From an uncultured bacterium (GTDB taxonomy: Bacteria > Cyanobacteriota > Vampirovibrionia > Gastranaerophilales > Gastranaerophilaceae): DNA of 49,571 nucleotides. Of this stretch, positions 23,581 to 34,530 are shown in pieces. Below the pieces are notes generated by a model, which was given only the letters and a program-made list of their open reading frames with translations, ran no database searches and was not told the origin of the DNA. Location of the stretch: the NCBI GenBank assembly GCA_902797985.1, contig CADBUZ010000006.1, forward strand, positions 1 to 49,571, written 5' to 3'. The first letter of the stretch is position 1; each line of letters begins with the position of its first letter. A program made the translations under genes and the position numbers.

Positions 23581-24615
23581 ATGAACAAAACTAAAAATAA
23601 ATTATTCAGTGAAGATGCGATAAAATTAAATAATGATAGTGTGATAATGGCAATTGAGTCAAGTTGTGATGAAACAGCGTGTGCAATTGTAAAAGGCGGG
23701 AGAGAGGTTCTTTCAAATGTTGTAGCTTCTCAAATTAAAACTCATGAGCAATTTGGCGGAGTAATTCCTGAAATTGCGGCAAGAGAACACCTCGAAGCAA
23801 TAAACGTTGTTATTGACAAGGCTTTTAAAGAAGCAAATATGTCGCCCGATGATATTGATGCGTTTGCTGCAACGGTTGGCCCGGGGTTAGTCGGATGTTT
23901 GTTAGTCGGTCTTAATGCTGCTAAAACTTTAGCACTGGTTCACGATAAACCTTTTATTGGGGTTAATCATTTAAATGCACACGTTAGTGCAAATTTTATT
24001 GATACTGATTTAAAACCGCCATTTATCGCTTTGTTGGTTAGTGGAGGTCATACTCAAATTATAGATGTGAAGTCCTATTCAGAACTGGATATTATAGGCG
24101 AAACAATTGATGATGCAGTAGGTGAAGCTTATGATAAAGTTGCCCGTTTAATTGGTTTGCCATATCCGGGTGGCCCAAGGCTTGACAAATTGGCGCAAGA
24201 GGGTAACCCTCACGCATTTAAACTTCCTGAGGCAAAAGTCGGAGAATTTGATTTTAGCTTTAGCGGGTTAAAAACAGCCGCATCAAGGCTTGTAAAATCA
24301 TTTGATGGTAAAGAGTTGCCACTTAATGATATTTGTGCAAGTTTTCAGGAATGCGTATCTGAAACGTTGATTAAAAAAGTAAAACACGCACTTGAGGTAA
24401 AAGGTTATAACCAAGTTGTTATCGCAGGTGGTGTTGCCGCAAACTCTGAGATAAGACGAAAAGTCTTTGAATTTGAAAAAGAAGGTTACAGAGTGAATGC
24501 CCCTATTATGAAATATTGTACTGATAATGCTTCTATGGTCGCAAGTTCAGCCTTTTTCTTTGATAACACTTTCGATGATATCAACGTTGAAGTGTTCTCA
24601 AGAGTCAAAGCATAG
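23581..24615 (+). CDS. tsaD: tRNA threonylcarbamoyladenosine transferase TsaD
   Basis: 344 aa. It transfers the threonylcarbamoyl group to A37 of ANN-decoding tRNAs together with TsaB and TsaE. AIESSCDET (24-32) opens the ASKHA fold. The metal-binding HLNAH gives H130 and H134, SGGHTQI is the phosphate loop and CTDNASM supplies the late Asp. It has about 20 more N-terminal residues than usual. It is divergent from obg. The TTG at 23566 is ignored because a -10 box lies there. tsaC is at 34531. Confidence 0.95.
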   Translation: MNKTKNKLFSEDAIKLNNDSVIMAIESSCDETACAIVKGGREVLSNVVASQIKTHEQFGGVIPEIAAREHLEAINVVIDKAFKEANMSPDDIDAFAATVGPGLVGCLLVGLNAAKTLALVHDKPFIGVNHLNAHVSANFIDTDLKPPFIALLVSGGHTQIIDVKSYSELDIIGETIDDAVGEAYDKVARLIGLPYPGGPRLDKLAQEGNPHAFKLPEAKVGEFDFSFSGLKTAASRLVKSFDGKELPLNDICASFQECVSETLIKKVKHALEVKGYNQVVIAGGVAANSEIRRKVFEFEKEGYRVNAPIMKYCTDNASMVASSAFFFDNTFDDINVEVFSRVKA

Positions 24616-24622
24616 GGGTAAA

Positions 24623-27208
24623 TTATGTTGAGATTAAGTTTAATCTATGTTTTGATGGAATCAATTCGCTATCATTAGAGATCTGTGGTCCACCTATGCT
24701 ACCATCTATGTATGGATAGAAAAATCCTTGATCAGATTTATATGCGTGTTGACCGTTTGTTAATGTTATTGTTTCTACATTTGTATAAGTTATAGTTCCG
24801 TGTCGCACAAAATTTATTTTCCTTCCATCTTGCCAAGTAGCCATTACTTCGCTATAATTCTTAAATTGTTCTGAATTAATTGAAAATTGAAGGCTATCGT
24901 CTTGATATTGTTTAGATTCTTCTATATTTGATATTGTTGCCGGTCCATATACATCGCCTCTTGAGAATCCATATTTTGTTTCTATTTTATTCATTCTTCC
25001 GCTTAGTCCAGCTAAATGATTTTTATATGATTGATACATACTATCGTTTTTTAAATATTCTTGTAGTTCTTCGTCTGTAAGTCTTTTAGGTTTTATAACA
25101 GGTTGACTTGTCGTTTGAATATTATTATCGGTCGGCATATTTAAATGAGTTGGTTTTGTTGTTGTTTCTGCATTTAGTTTTTTATTGTGTTTAATAACAT
25201 ATGCTCTTGCAACATCAGGTTTTATTTCTCTTCCGTTTAGTTTGTAGGTTGTCTTTTTATGTTTTGTCTCTACTGTTAATCCTTGAGGAACTTTCATTCC
25301 TTGTATATTATTTGCTCCGAAGAGATTAGTTAACAGTTGAGTATTCTTTTTATCTGTAGGAGACGTTCCTTCAGAGTATTCAGTCCCCTTTTTAGTTACT
25401 TCATTACCAAGTGTGTATGTTTTATTGGCTCCATCATATTTAACTGTGTAATATTTTACATCTCCGTTTGCGTCTTCTACTTTGACTCTCATATCATTCT
25501 GAAGCTTTCCGCTTACGATTTCAGCTCTGACATTTGCAGGAAGTCCCTTTATTCTTACAAAGTCTTTCTCTCCTGCCCCAAATAAGCCGTGATCAGTATA
25601 TTCTGCAATATTTTCGTCTAATACTGCTCGATTTTGTCCGTCAACATTTTCAACGAGGGTTCTTAATCCGTTTTCATAGTGATAAGACACATCTTGATTT
25701 GGATTTTTATTTGTACCTGCAAGGTGCCTTGTTCTGTTCGGTTCAAGCGGCTGCCCTGTATGTGGTTGTATTACCGGTTGTGGAGTTGGTTTTGTTGGTT
25801 TGACAGGTTCTGTTTTAACAGGTGGTGTTTCAGGGGTGTATGATTCTTTTGCAATTGTAGTAGTACTCTTTTTATCTTGTATATATTTTGATATGAGCTT
25901 ATCCAGTTCACTTGCATTAAGATATCCATCATTATTTTCATCAAACTTTTTAAATATAATACCAATATTATTAATATCTTTAAGGTCTAAATCAACATCT
26001 CCTGCTGCACTTCTAACCCCGTAATTTTGTCTGTTTTCAGTTGTAGTCTTTGCCTCTGCTACTGATGCCCAAATATATCTTAATAAATCCCCCATAGAGA
26101 TACCTTTTTCTTTTTGAGCGCTTGCATCAGCTTTATCTGCAAGAATGACATTTATGATAGCTTCACCTGTAAGACCGTTATCTATTGCCAGTGTAGATGT
26201 TTCATCATTATTCAGCAGCATTGATGTGAAGGTTTGAACAGGATTTACGTGTCGTCTGTTTTGTGATGAATTTGTTATGTTATTATCATACTTGTATGTA
26301 GATTTATTATTGCCTTGAGCTCCATGTCTGTTTCTGTAATTATGATGTGTATCAGTTGTTTCTTGATTTAAAATAACTTCCCTCAATGATTTAGGAGCAG
26401 AAGTAGTGCCATCTTCTAATTTTTCAAAGATATTATAGTTATCTCCATCTTTTTTCAGAATATATTTTTTGCCTTTATATGTGATTTCTACTTCATTAGC
26501 TCCTCCTTCAGAAATTTCAGGTATAACGAAGTTTTCAAGTAGATCAGGAATAACTACAGTGCCATCTTCTAGTGTTGCAGTTATACCTCTTTCGATATCA
26601 GAACTATCAATATTCCCGAGAAAATATTGATAAATAGCTTGTTTTGCTGAAGCAGTATCTTTAAAAGCTGGTTCAACCGTAACAGGAGTATTGTCTTGTA
26701 CAATCGATTCTTCTTGTCTTTCATCAGGTACTTCTTCTGTTGTGTAATCAACAACAGTATCGTCATCTGTGGCAGAAGTTGTTGCACCTTTTACAATTGT
26801 ATATCCGTGTTCGCTTGCCTCATCTTGGATAATTACTCCTCTTTCGCCTCCGATTCCGTTTTCTCCCGCTTTAGAGGTTATTGTACTCAAAGCTTCCATA
26901 AACGCTTTATATGCTTTTCTATCCTCTTTTATATCCCCATTTTTATATTCTTTTTTCTCGACTTCTCCGTCCCCATCTGTATCTAAAGCATCAAATTTTG
27001 CTCTGGCAGCAAGTTGTTCTTGTTCATCAAGGAGTTTATCTTTATCTACATCTGTATCATTAGTGTTTAATTTTGCATACCTGTCAAAGATGTTTAAAGC
27101 ACTGGTTAATTTCTCACCTTTTACACCTTGTTCTTTTAATTGCGCTTCAAACTGATCTCTTGTAATTGCACTACTTCTCACATATTGATTGCCGGATATT
27201 CCACCCAT
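24623..27208 (-). CDS. Large EF-hand protein, 861 aa, function unknown
   Basis: Two adjacent EF-hand calcium loops near the N-terminus (51-62, degenerate, and 76-87, DTDGDGEVEKKE) and a third near 417-428 (DENNDGYLNASE), separated by long low-complexity segments (Thr/Glu/Asp-rich, then Pro/Thr/Lys-rich at about 455-490). The C-terminal third is a mixed domain I do not recognise. There is no signal peptide or membrane helix. It may be an exported calcium-binding protein that uses a non-Sec route. AAGGAG lies before the ATG. The upstream GTTACA/TGAAAT element is shared with two other unassigned genes. Confidence 0.7.
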   Translation of the reverse strand: MGGISGNQYVRSSAITRDQFEAQLKEQGVKGEKLTSALNIFDRYAKLNTNDTDVDKDKLLDEQEQLAARAKFDALDTDGDGEVEKKEYKNGDIKEDRKAYKAFMEALSTITSKAGENGIGGERGVIIQDEASEHGYTIVKGATTSATDDDTVVDYTTEEVPDERQEESIVQDNTPVTVEPAFKDTASAKQAIYQYFLGNIDSSDIERGITATLEDGTVVIPDLLENFVIPEISEGGANEVEITYKGKKYILKKDGDNYNIFEKLEDGTTSAPKSLREVILNQETTDTHHNYRNRHGAQGNNKSTYKYDNNITNSSQNRRHVNPVQTFTSMLLNNDETSTLAIDNGLTGEAIINVILADKADASAQKEKGISMGDLLRYIWASVAEAKTTTENRQNYGVRSAAGDVDLDLKDINNIGIIFKKFDENNDGYLNASELDKLISKYIQDKKSTTTIAKESYTPETPPVKTEPVKPTKPTPQPVIQPHTGQPLEPNRTRHLAGTNKNPNQDVSYHYENGLRTLVENVDGQNRAVLDENIAEYTDHGLFGAGEKDFVRIKGLPANVRAEIVSGKLQNDMRVKVEDANGDVKYYTVKYDGANKTYTLGNEVTKKGTEYSEGTSPTDKKNTQLLTNLFGANNIQGMKVPQGLTVETKHKKTTYKLNGREIKPDVARAYVIKHNKKLNAETTTKPTHLNMPTDNNIQTTSQPVIKPKRLTDEELQEYLKNDSMYQSYKNHLAGLSGRMNKIETKYGFSRGDVYGPATISNIEESKQYQDDSLQFSINSEQFKNYSEVMATWQDGRKINFVRHGTITYTNVETITLTNGQHAYKSDQGFFYPYIDGSIGGPQISNDSELIPSKHRLNLIST

Positions 27209-27264
27209 GGATAGCTCCTTGTGTTCTTACTACATATACATGTAAAAACATCCCGTAGGCTCTG

Positions 27265-27311
27265 ATTTCAATGGGCTTTGATTTTGTAACAAAACTTAAT
27301 TTTTGTGAAAT
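27265..27311. promoter_or_regulatory. Shared GTAACA-N14-TGAAAT element, both strands
   Basis: On the minus strand GTTACA (27290-27285), 14 nt, TGAAAT (27270-27265), leading to the 861-aa gene. On the plus strand GTAACA (27286-27291), 14 nt, TGAAAT (27306-27311), leading to the HTH gene. The two share the palindrome TTTTGTAACAAAA. Confidence 0.45.
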
Positions 27312-27427
27312 TTTATAAATTTAATCCAAATAAATATTGCCATGTTGATTATCTTATTAACGATTATAAAAAAGTTATGTAAGAAAAATAATGCTTATAA
27401 TCGTACTAATAAGGAAAGGATATTTTT

Positions 27428-27985
27428 ATGAAAGCAACAATAAGTACTAAAAGTTCTAAAAAATTAGCCGATTTTTTAGAAAAAACTAATCTGCATAAAA
27501 AGGATTTTGCTCAAATGATAGGAGTAACCCTTTCTTATGTTTACAATTTAATCGATAATACAATTCCTTTTTCTACAAGAGGAACAACTCTGGAACGTAT
27601 TGCAACTGTTATGGAGGTCGAGCCGGAAGTTTTTGAAGAATATAGACTTCCTCAAGAACCCATTTTAATTGATGAAACAGTTTCTAAAATAAAATCTGCA
27701 CTAAAATCTAAAAAAATGAAAGTTGTTGATTTTTTAAAAGCTTTCCCACGTAACAAACGACTGGATATTGTGGATATCTTGCGAGGTGCTTTGCCTGTTC
27801 CTGTTGATTATAACGAGCTAAAATTTATGGGTGATGCTATCGGCCTTGATAAAGAGGAGATATTTAATATTTGGGAAAATCGTTTTAAGCAAGTTTTGGA
27901 AACAGGAGGTATGAATGTATATTCTAACTCGGCACTTATTGATAAAATGATTGATTGTGCCAAAAAACACACATTAACAAAATAA
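27428..27985 (+). CDS. HTH (XRE-like) DNA-binding protein, 185 aa
   Basis: The N-terminal helix-turn-helix (residues about 9-60) has LADFLEKTNLHKKDFAQMIG, then VTLSYVYNLI as the recognition helix. Residues 75-185 form a second helical module with a repeated HTH-like start (VSKIKSALKSKKMKVVDFLKA), so it may be a duplicated fold. It is divergent from the EF-hand gene and shares the promoter element between them, which makes it a candidate regulator of that gene. AAGGAAAGGA is the ribosome site, and a terminator follows. Confidence 0.7.
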   Translation: MKATISTKSSKKLADFLEKTNLHKKDFAQMIGVTLSYVYNLIDNTIPFSTRGTTLERIATVMEVEPEVFEEYRLPQEPILIDETVSKIKSALKSKKMKVVDFLKAFPRNKRLDIVDILRGALPVPVDYNELKFMGDAIGLDKEEIFNIWENRFKQVLETGGMNVYSNSALIDKMIDCAKKHTLTK

Positions 27986-27995
27986 CGTATCTTTG

Positions 27996-28020
27996 AGGGG
28001 GTTGAAAACCCCCTTGTTTA
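27996..28020 (+). terminator. Terminator of the HTH gene
   Basis: AGGGGGTT, a 3-nt loop, AACCCCCT, then TGTTTATTT. Confidence 0.8.
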
Positions 28021-28098
28021 TTTAGTATAATCTAAGTGACTATAAGTGACTAAGTAGTTAATTGACCCAGTGAGTGATATAAGAGAAAGGTGTTTATT

Positions 28099-28593
28099 AT
28101 GAATAAAGAGGTTTTGAGAGCATTATCATATGGGGTATATGCCGTATCTACAAAAGATGGCGAAAGAGATGCAGGATGTATTGCTAATAGTATTATGCAA
28201 GTTACTTATGATACAGTTGCTGTTAGTATGAATCATAATAATTTTACCCACGAATGTATGACAAAAAATAAAAAATTCGCAATTTCAATTTTAGGTGAAG
28301 ATGCTGATCAAAATACAATCGCCTTTCTTGGGTTTATGTCAGGTAGAGATAGAGAAAAGTTTGACAAAATTGAATGTCTTGAAAAAGATGGTCTTAAAAT
28401 TATTAAAAACTCCGTCGGATACTTAATATGTGATATTATCGACAAATTAGAAACAGAAACTCATACAATATTTATAGGAAAAATACTGGACGGAGATTAT
28501 GTTGACTCCTCCAAACCCCCTATGACGTATGCATATTACCATAAAGTTAAGAAAGGTAACAGTCCTAAAAACGCCCCTACTTACTTAGGTTAG
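28099..28593 (+). CDS. Flavin reductase-like FMN-binding split-barrel protein
   Basis: 164 aa from ATG 28099, which has AGAAAGG about 8 nt upstream. YGVYAVSTKDGERDAGCIANSIMQVTYD (partly quoted) is the typical start of the flavin-reductase split barrel that occurs alone or as the N-terminal part of rubredoxin-type reductases. KKFAISILGEDAD and the C-terminal YYHKVKKG strand fit. In anaerobes such proteins pass electrons to flavodiiron proteins; one is encoded at 35145. It is monocistronic. Confidence 0.85.
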   Translation: MNKEVLRALSYGVYAVSTKDGERDAGCIANSIMQVTYDTVAVSMNHNNFTHECMTKNKKFAISILGEDADQNTIAFLGFMSGRDREKFDKIECLEKDGLKIIKNSVGYLICDIIDKLETETHTIFIGKILDGDYVDSSKPPMTYAYYHKVKKGNSPKNAPTYLG

Positions 28594-28781
28594 TAGTAAT
28601 GATGAGAAAATTTTTATTATTTTTAAAAAGTAAGAATTGATATATATCTAAATTTTGACGACTTGAATTGTATAATTTACACTTTTAAAACGGCTTAAAA
28701 CATTATTATTATTGACTTTTAGGCTTGTGTGAACATGGAAAAAGTTATATAATAAAAGTGGTCGAAAACGAGGTGTTTATT

Positions 28782-29012
28782 ATGAAGGTAGTGTTTCCCA
28801 TGAACGGGTCAAAATTTACTTCTACTGATGTATTACCAGCCAGTTGTACGTCTAAACCACAAATTGCCTGCACATCAATTCCTAAAACAAGTGTGAATGA
28901 AGGTTATTCAAATAAAGAAATTTATGAAGGCATTGTTAGTATTAAAAATCACATTTCCTCACTGTTTGGTGTTAGTCAGAAGCAAACACGACCTATAAAT
29001 TATTTAGCTTAA
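28782..29012 (+). CDS. Small hypothetical protein, 76 aa
   Basis: A short polar protein with three cysteines (C25, C33 and nearby) and no known motif. ATG 28782 has GAGGTG 8 nt upstream, while the longer frame from 28725 has none. It is between the flavin-reductase gene and a clear terminator. No signal peptide is seen. The Ser/Thr-rich first half and helical end resemble small lineage-specific proteins. The function is unknown. Confidence 0.5.
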   Translation: MKVVFPMNGSKFTSTDVLPASCTSKPQIACTSIPKTSVNEGYSNKEIYEGIVSIKNHISSLFGVSQKQTRPINYLA

Positions 29013-29065
29013 TATTCTTCCTGTCGGATTTTACCTACCCGACTTTATTTTAAAGTTTAGTTGTC

Positions 29066-29110
29066 AAAGGGCAGGCTCCAAGTTATGAGATTGGAGTCTG
29101 TGCCTTTTTT
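29066..29110 (+). terminator. Terminator of the 76-aa gene
   Basis: AGGGCAGGCTCCAA pairs with TTGGAGTCTGTGCC (small bulge), then six T. Confidence 0.8.
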
Positions 29111-29228
29111 GTTTGTTTTACTGATAAATAAAATTATCATTGTAATATTTTATATAGTTTTAAAATTTTTATTTTTTTATTAAAAAGAAATACAAGATAA
29201 TGAGTATTGTAAAATATTGCTAAATTTA

Positions 29229-32200
29229 TCATCTTTTTATTGGTTTGAATAAAAGAATCATATCATTAGCCTGTGCCATATTTACAGCATGACTCATTGA
29301 GTAATCATTTATGCTTTCACCAAGCCCGACAATTGCCATAGGACGAGGATTCAAAACGGTTGTTTCATTCTGACCTCTATAATTTAAAATGCTTTCCATT
29401 CCTTCTTTATAACTTCTTATAATATCTTCTTTTTTTATGGTTCTACCATTTATTACACAATCTGTTATTTCTTTTTCACCGCCTGAGTGCACGATTTGCT
29501 CCATTAGCAACCCATACTCTTCATCAGACAAGTTTAAAGATTCTCTCATCTGCGCCTTAATATCTTTTGAGCCTCCACCAGACATTGCTTCTTTTAAATG
29601 TTCATAGGTTTTCCCAAAACCTGAATCTATATTGTTATGGCTTGCGTATGCTATATTAACATTGTCGCAATCAAATGCGATACCTGAGCTTCTTCCTGCA
29701 AATTGCGAGCTTTGTTCGCCGCCTTTGATAGCTGATGCAGAAAAAGCAGAACGATATGCTTTGTTTCTAATTATATTAAGTGTATGGTCAAAATTGTCAT
29801 ACCCTAAGAAATGCCCCAATACAGCTTTATCTTTTAATTCAGGTCTGCTTAAATCTACATATTTTAATTCTTGCCCATTAATTACAGTTGTTTCAATATA
29901 CGGTTCAAATTCTTCTAATTTTGCAGGGAAGAATAGTTGTTGACTCTTATGTAACGCCTTTGCTTCTTTTATAACAGCTTCCCTGTCAAATTTACATTCT
30001 CCGGTTACAACCTTTTCAATCAAAGGCGATATAATTTCGTCACCTTTATATCTTTGATTTACAGCAATATCAAACGGTTTTAACTCACCTGCTTCAAGTT
30101 TTTTAGCCCATCCGATATCTTCAACAAGTTGAACAATTCTGTATTTATCTTTTTCCGGTAATCCAAACCTGTCTAATATAGAATTGGCATATTCACCTTT
30201 TTTAGTCCAATTGGCATTTATTGTTAACATAATTCCGTCATTATCTGTGTGGAATTTTCTTGTTACTATTCCCGCTTTACTATCGACATATCCCATTGAA
30301 TTCATAAGTACGGTCATTTTAGCCACTGTTTTTTCTTCTTGTGGTAAGTACTGATATTCAGGCGATTGAACTAATGTTTTTAGCTGTTTTAAGACAGTTG
30401 CATCTACTCTTTTTCCATTTTGAGTATTGCCTACAATCATTCTAAACTCCGGAATTGCCGAAGAAATTTCATTATATATTTCGGCTAATTCAGATGAATC
30501 GGACTTAAATTCAGAAGAATAAAATTTATTTATTTTCTCATTTATAGCTTTAAATCCATCTTCCATGCCTGCAGGAGGTGTAGTTTCTAATGGCATCCTT
30601 TGCGGGAAACCTTCAAGACTTTTCTCTCCAAATTGAAGTTTGAATGCGTGCTCAAGAGTTTTTCTTGAATCTTCAGGTAATTTTTCAAGTTCTTTTTGTA
30701 TGTCTGATGTAAGCTGTTCTTTTGTATAAGTCAATGATACAGGTGTATCAACATTTACTTTCTTGATTTTTTCTTCTAATTCAGCGCCTTTTAAAAAGCT
30801 TTCTTCAAATTTTGTAACTGATTCTTTTGATGTTTCAACAAAGTATTTTTTACCAATACCTAATTCCTTATAGAATTTTGCGGAATATCCGTTCTTTTCA
30901 AGGGTAGCAATTTCTTTATCCTTTAGGTGGGCAAAATTGTACATTGTCCAGTCATCGGTGGCTTTTGTCTCTGTTTTTAGTTTAATTGGCTCAAATTTTG
31001 CCTTAACTATCTGAGCACATACACTATCTTTCATTAGCGGTGCGATTTCAGGATTAGACATAGCCTCTTTAAGTGCCTTATAGTTTGCTTTGCTGAAAGT
31101 GTTCGAACCATAGTTAATAAGCGACCACATCAGAGAATCTCTTATTTTTGGATCAGTTTGTGCATAATCATCGGCAAAACTTTTAAGAGCAGCCATATCT
31201 ATTTTTTCTTCTTTAGTGAAGTGTGGTATTAAATTATTTATATACCAATCATTTTTAAATCCTGAATCAAGAAGAGTTTTTACTGCTGTTATACCTTCTT
31301 TATTTGCTGTTCCGTCAGGATTTTTTGCAAATTTAGACAACTCATTTGCAAATTGTGATAAATCTCTTTTACAAAGTTCTCTTTTAAACTGCAGTAAATC
31401 TGTATCAATGATACGTTCCTTTGTCATACAATCAGCAACAAGTTTCGGTGCTAAATGAGTATATTTCTTAAATTCATCAACTAAATCAATCATTGATTCA
31501 TCAACGATACCATCTTTATTTCTAAGGTCTTCGAATACTTCCTTAACTTGATAGCTTTCGTACTTTGCATCCCCTTGTTTTGCCATTATCTTCTTCCAAA
31601 TAGCAAGGTTTTCAAAGCTTATTTCTCCGTTTACTCTTGTAAGTTCAATAGCATCGGAATAAATTTCACCTTTTAAGACTTCTCTGTAGGCTTGACCATT
31701 AATAGAGCCATTTTTATTCAAACATCGTTTTATATCGTATGGGAAAGATGTTTGGAGTTCACCACCTTTTTTAAGCGCATAACTAAGCCAATCTGTTCTT
31801 GCATATCCGTCTGCATCTTTCAAATCTCTTAGAGGAAATTTTGCCATCATACGCCACATTTTACCGTCGTTGATAAGGGTATCGACAACAAGCAGATTGT
31901 GTAGACTGTCTTCTCCATTTACTTTGCATTCTTCAATAAGTTCTTTATCTCTGATAGATTCTTTAAGCTTTTCTATCATACGTTTTGCCCAACCGTCATT
32001 TTTAGGATCGGGTATAAATCTAAATCCTGTACATATTTCTCTATCTCCCTCTTTTGCATAAGTTTGGAAATGTTTTAGAAAGTATTCCATATGAAGGATA
32101 TCTTCGCCTTGTTCATATAATTTTTTTGCAAAATTGAAGGCAACATTATCAAAAATGTGTTCTTCTCCTTTTCTAAGATATGATTCCTGTCTTGCAACAG

Positions 32201-32876
32201 CGCTATATGTTCTTCCTGCATACAGAGTAAAAACATCATCCTGTTCGAACATGGTTTTACCATTAATATCCATAAAACCTTTATATTTTTCAAAGGCTTG
32301 TTTATTAAAACTGTTTATATATTCACCGTTTTCTATATGCCACTCGGTGCAGCCTTTAATGATGTTCTCTATTCCACGAACAGAAATTTTATCATCTTTC
32401 AATAAAGTTCTTATTGCATCTGTAACTTCTTCGTTAATTCCACCCTTTGGATTTTTCGCCTGTTCAACAAGATATTTTATACTGCTATCCCAGCAGAATT
32501 TTTGTTTTTCCGGTTTTAATTCGCCTAATCGTGTAAATTCTTCAGCTAAAGAAACGAGTTCAGCATCAAGATGTCCATCTCTTGAACAAGCTTCTCTTAA
32601 ATATTTTGCGTCAAATCCGTCACCATCAGCTCTAAAACCTAATTTTTCGCAGAGTTTATTATATTTTTGACCAATTTCAGATTGAGAACTTTTTTGCATC
32701 ATAGAAAAAGATGCTCTGCCTATGGCATCTTCTGCTGTTAGTCCTTTTGAGATATCTTTTGAAGTGCCTGGTGCAAGCTCATCAGATACTTTGCCTGCAA
32801 GTTCTTTTGCACCATTTACAAATTTTTCAACTGTTTTTCCATTTACGTGGTTGATTAAATCTTTGTTGAAATTCAT
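29229..32876 (-). CDS. Giant protein, 1215 aa, function unknown
   Basis: The largest gene here, with no signal peptide or membrane helix. It is largely helical throughout, with an opening NFNKDLINHVNGKTVEKFVNG. Near residue 940 the segment EKDKYRIVQLVEDIGWAKKL resembles the HD-hydrolase helix (HDIGK) but with Glu and Trp in key places, so it may be a decayed or divergent HD fold. The last 200 residues (VLGHFLGYDNFDHTLN, GRSSGIAFDCDNVNIAYASHN) form a compact conserved-looking domain. The upstream region carries the same GTAACA/TGAAAT element as the 861-aa and 144-aa genes. I cannot assign a function. Confidence 0.65.
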   Translation of the reverse strand: MNFNKDLINHVNGKTVEKFVNGAKELAGKVSDELAPGTSKDISKGLTAEDAIGRASFSMMQKSSQSEIGQKYNKLCEKLGFRADGDGFDAKYLREACSRDGHLDAELVSLAEEFTRLGELKPEKQKFCWDSSIKYLVEQAKNPKGGINEEVTDAIRTLLKDDKISVRGIENIIKGCTEWHIENGEYINSFNKQAFEKYKGFMDINGKTMFEQDDVFTLYAGRTYSAVARQESYLRKGEEHIFDNVAFNFAKKLYEQGEDILHMEYFLKHFQTYAKEGDREICTGFRFIPDPKNDGWAKRMIEKLKESIRDKELIEECKVNGEDSLHNLLVVDTLINDGKMWRMMAKFPLRDLKDADGYARTDWLSYALKKGGELQTSFPYDIKRCLNKNGSINGQAYREVLKGEIYSDAIELTRVNGEISFENLAIWKKIMAKQGDAKYESYQVKEVFEDLRNKDGIVDESMIDLVDEFKKYTHLAPKLVADCMTKERIIDTDLLQFKRELCKRDLSQFANELSKFAKNPDGTANKEGITAVKTLLDSGFKNDWYINNLIPHFTKEEKIDMAALKSFADDYAQTDPKIRDSLMWSLINYGSNTFSKANYKALKEAMSNPEIAPLMKDSVCAQIVKAKFEPIKLKTETKATDDWTMYNFAHLKDKEIATLEKNGYSAKFYKELGIGKKYFVETSKESVTKFEESFLKGAELEEKIKKVNVDTPVSLTYTKEQLTSDIQKELEKLPEDSRKTLEHAFKLQFGEKSLEGFPQRMPLETTPPAGMEDGFKAINEKINKFYSSEFKSDSSELAEIYNEISSAIPEFRMIVGNTQNGKRVDATVLKQLKTLVQSPEYQYLPQEEKTVAKMTVLMNSMGYVDSKAGIVTRKFHTDNDGIMLTINANWTKKGEYANSILDRFGLPEKDKYRIVQLVEDIGWAKKLEAGELKPFDIAVNQRYKGDEIISPLIEKVVTGECKFDREAVIKEAKALHKSQQLFFPAKLEEFEPYIETTVINGQELKYVDLSRPELKDKAVLGHFLGYDNFDHTLNIIRNKAYRSAFSASAIKGGEQSSQFAGRSSGIAFDCDNVNIAYASHNNIDSGFGKTYEHLKEAMSGGGSKDIKAQMRESLNLSDEEYGLLMEQIVHSGGEKEITDCVINGRTIKKEDIIRSYKEGMESILNYRGQNETTVLNPRPMAIVGLGESINDYSMSHAVNMAQANDMILLFKPIKR

Positions 32877-32948
32877 GTATGCCTCAATCTAATTAATAAG
32901 TCACTTCACTATCGTGTCTAAACATATAAAGTTTAAAATTTTATCGTA

Positions 32949-32973
32949 ATTTCAAACAAATAAATATTGTTAC
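32949..32973 (-). promoter_or_regulatory. GTAACA-N13-TGAAAT element upstream of the 1215-aa gene
   Basis: On the minus strand GTAACA (32973-32968), 13 nt, TGAAAT (32954-32949), followed by AACTTTATATG as upstream of the 144-aa gene. Confidence 0.45.
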
Positions 32974-32992
32974 AAAAAGTTATATATTAACA

Positions 32993-33021
32993 AGAAATGG
33001 ACTCATATTGAGTCCATTTCT
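32993..33021 (-). terminator. Terminator of gdhA
   Basis: A perfect 13-bp stem AGAAATGGACTCA/TGAGTCCATTTCT with a 3-nt loop. It is only moderately T-rich afterwards. Confidence 0.65.
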
Positions 33022-33050
33022 CATGAAAAAATATGTAAGGTAATTGTATT

Positions 33051-34430
<1,380 letters not shown>

Positions 34431-34518
34431 TTATTTTATACTAGCAAAGTGGGTTCTGACAAGAAAATGTTAAGAAAATAGCGAAATATTAATAAAATTT
34501 TTATATCTGTGTTAGAGG

Positions 34519-34530
34519 TATACTATTAAT
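34519..34530 (+). promoter_or_regulatory. -10 box of tsaC, predicting a leaderless mRNA
   Basis: TATACT (34519-34524), ATTAAT, then ATG 34531. This is the same geometry and the same six-base spacer as dnaG. Confidence 0.45.

Noticed and set aside
25337-27155. Several plus-strand frames of 60-130 aa
   Set aside because: Antisense shadows of the 861-aa gene, without start signals.
29632-29943. 103-aa plus frame (and similar frames at 31216, 32134)
   Set aside because: Antisense to the 1215-aa gene; hydrophobic, Ser-rich translation is typical of a shadow frame and none has a ribosome site.
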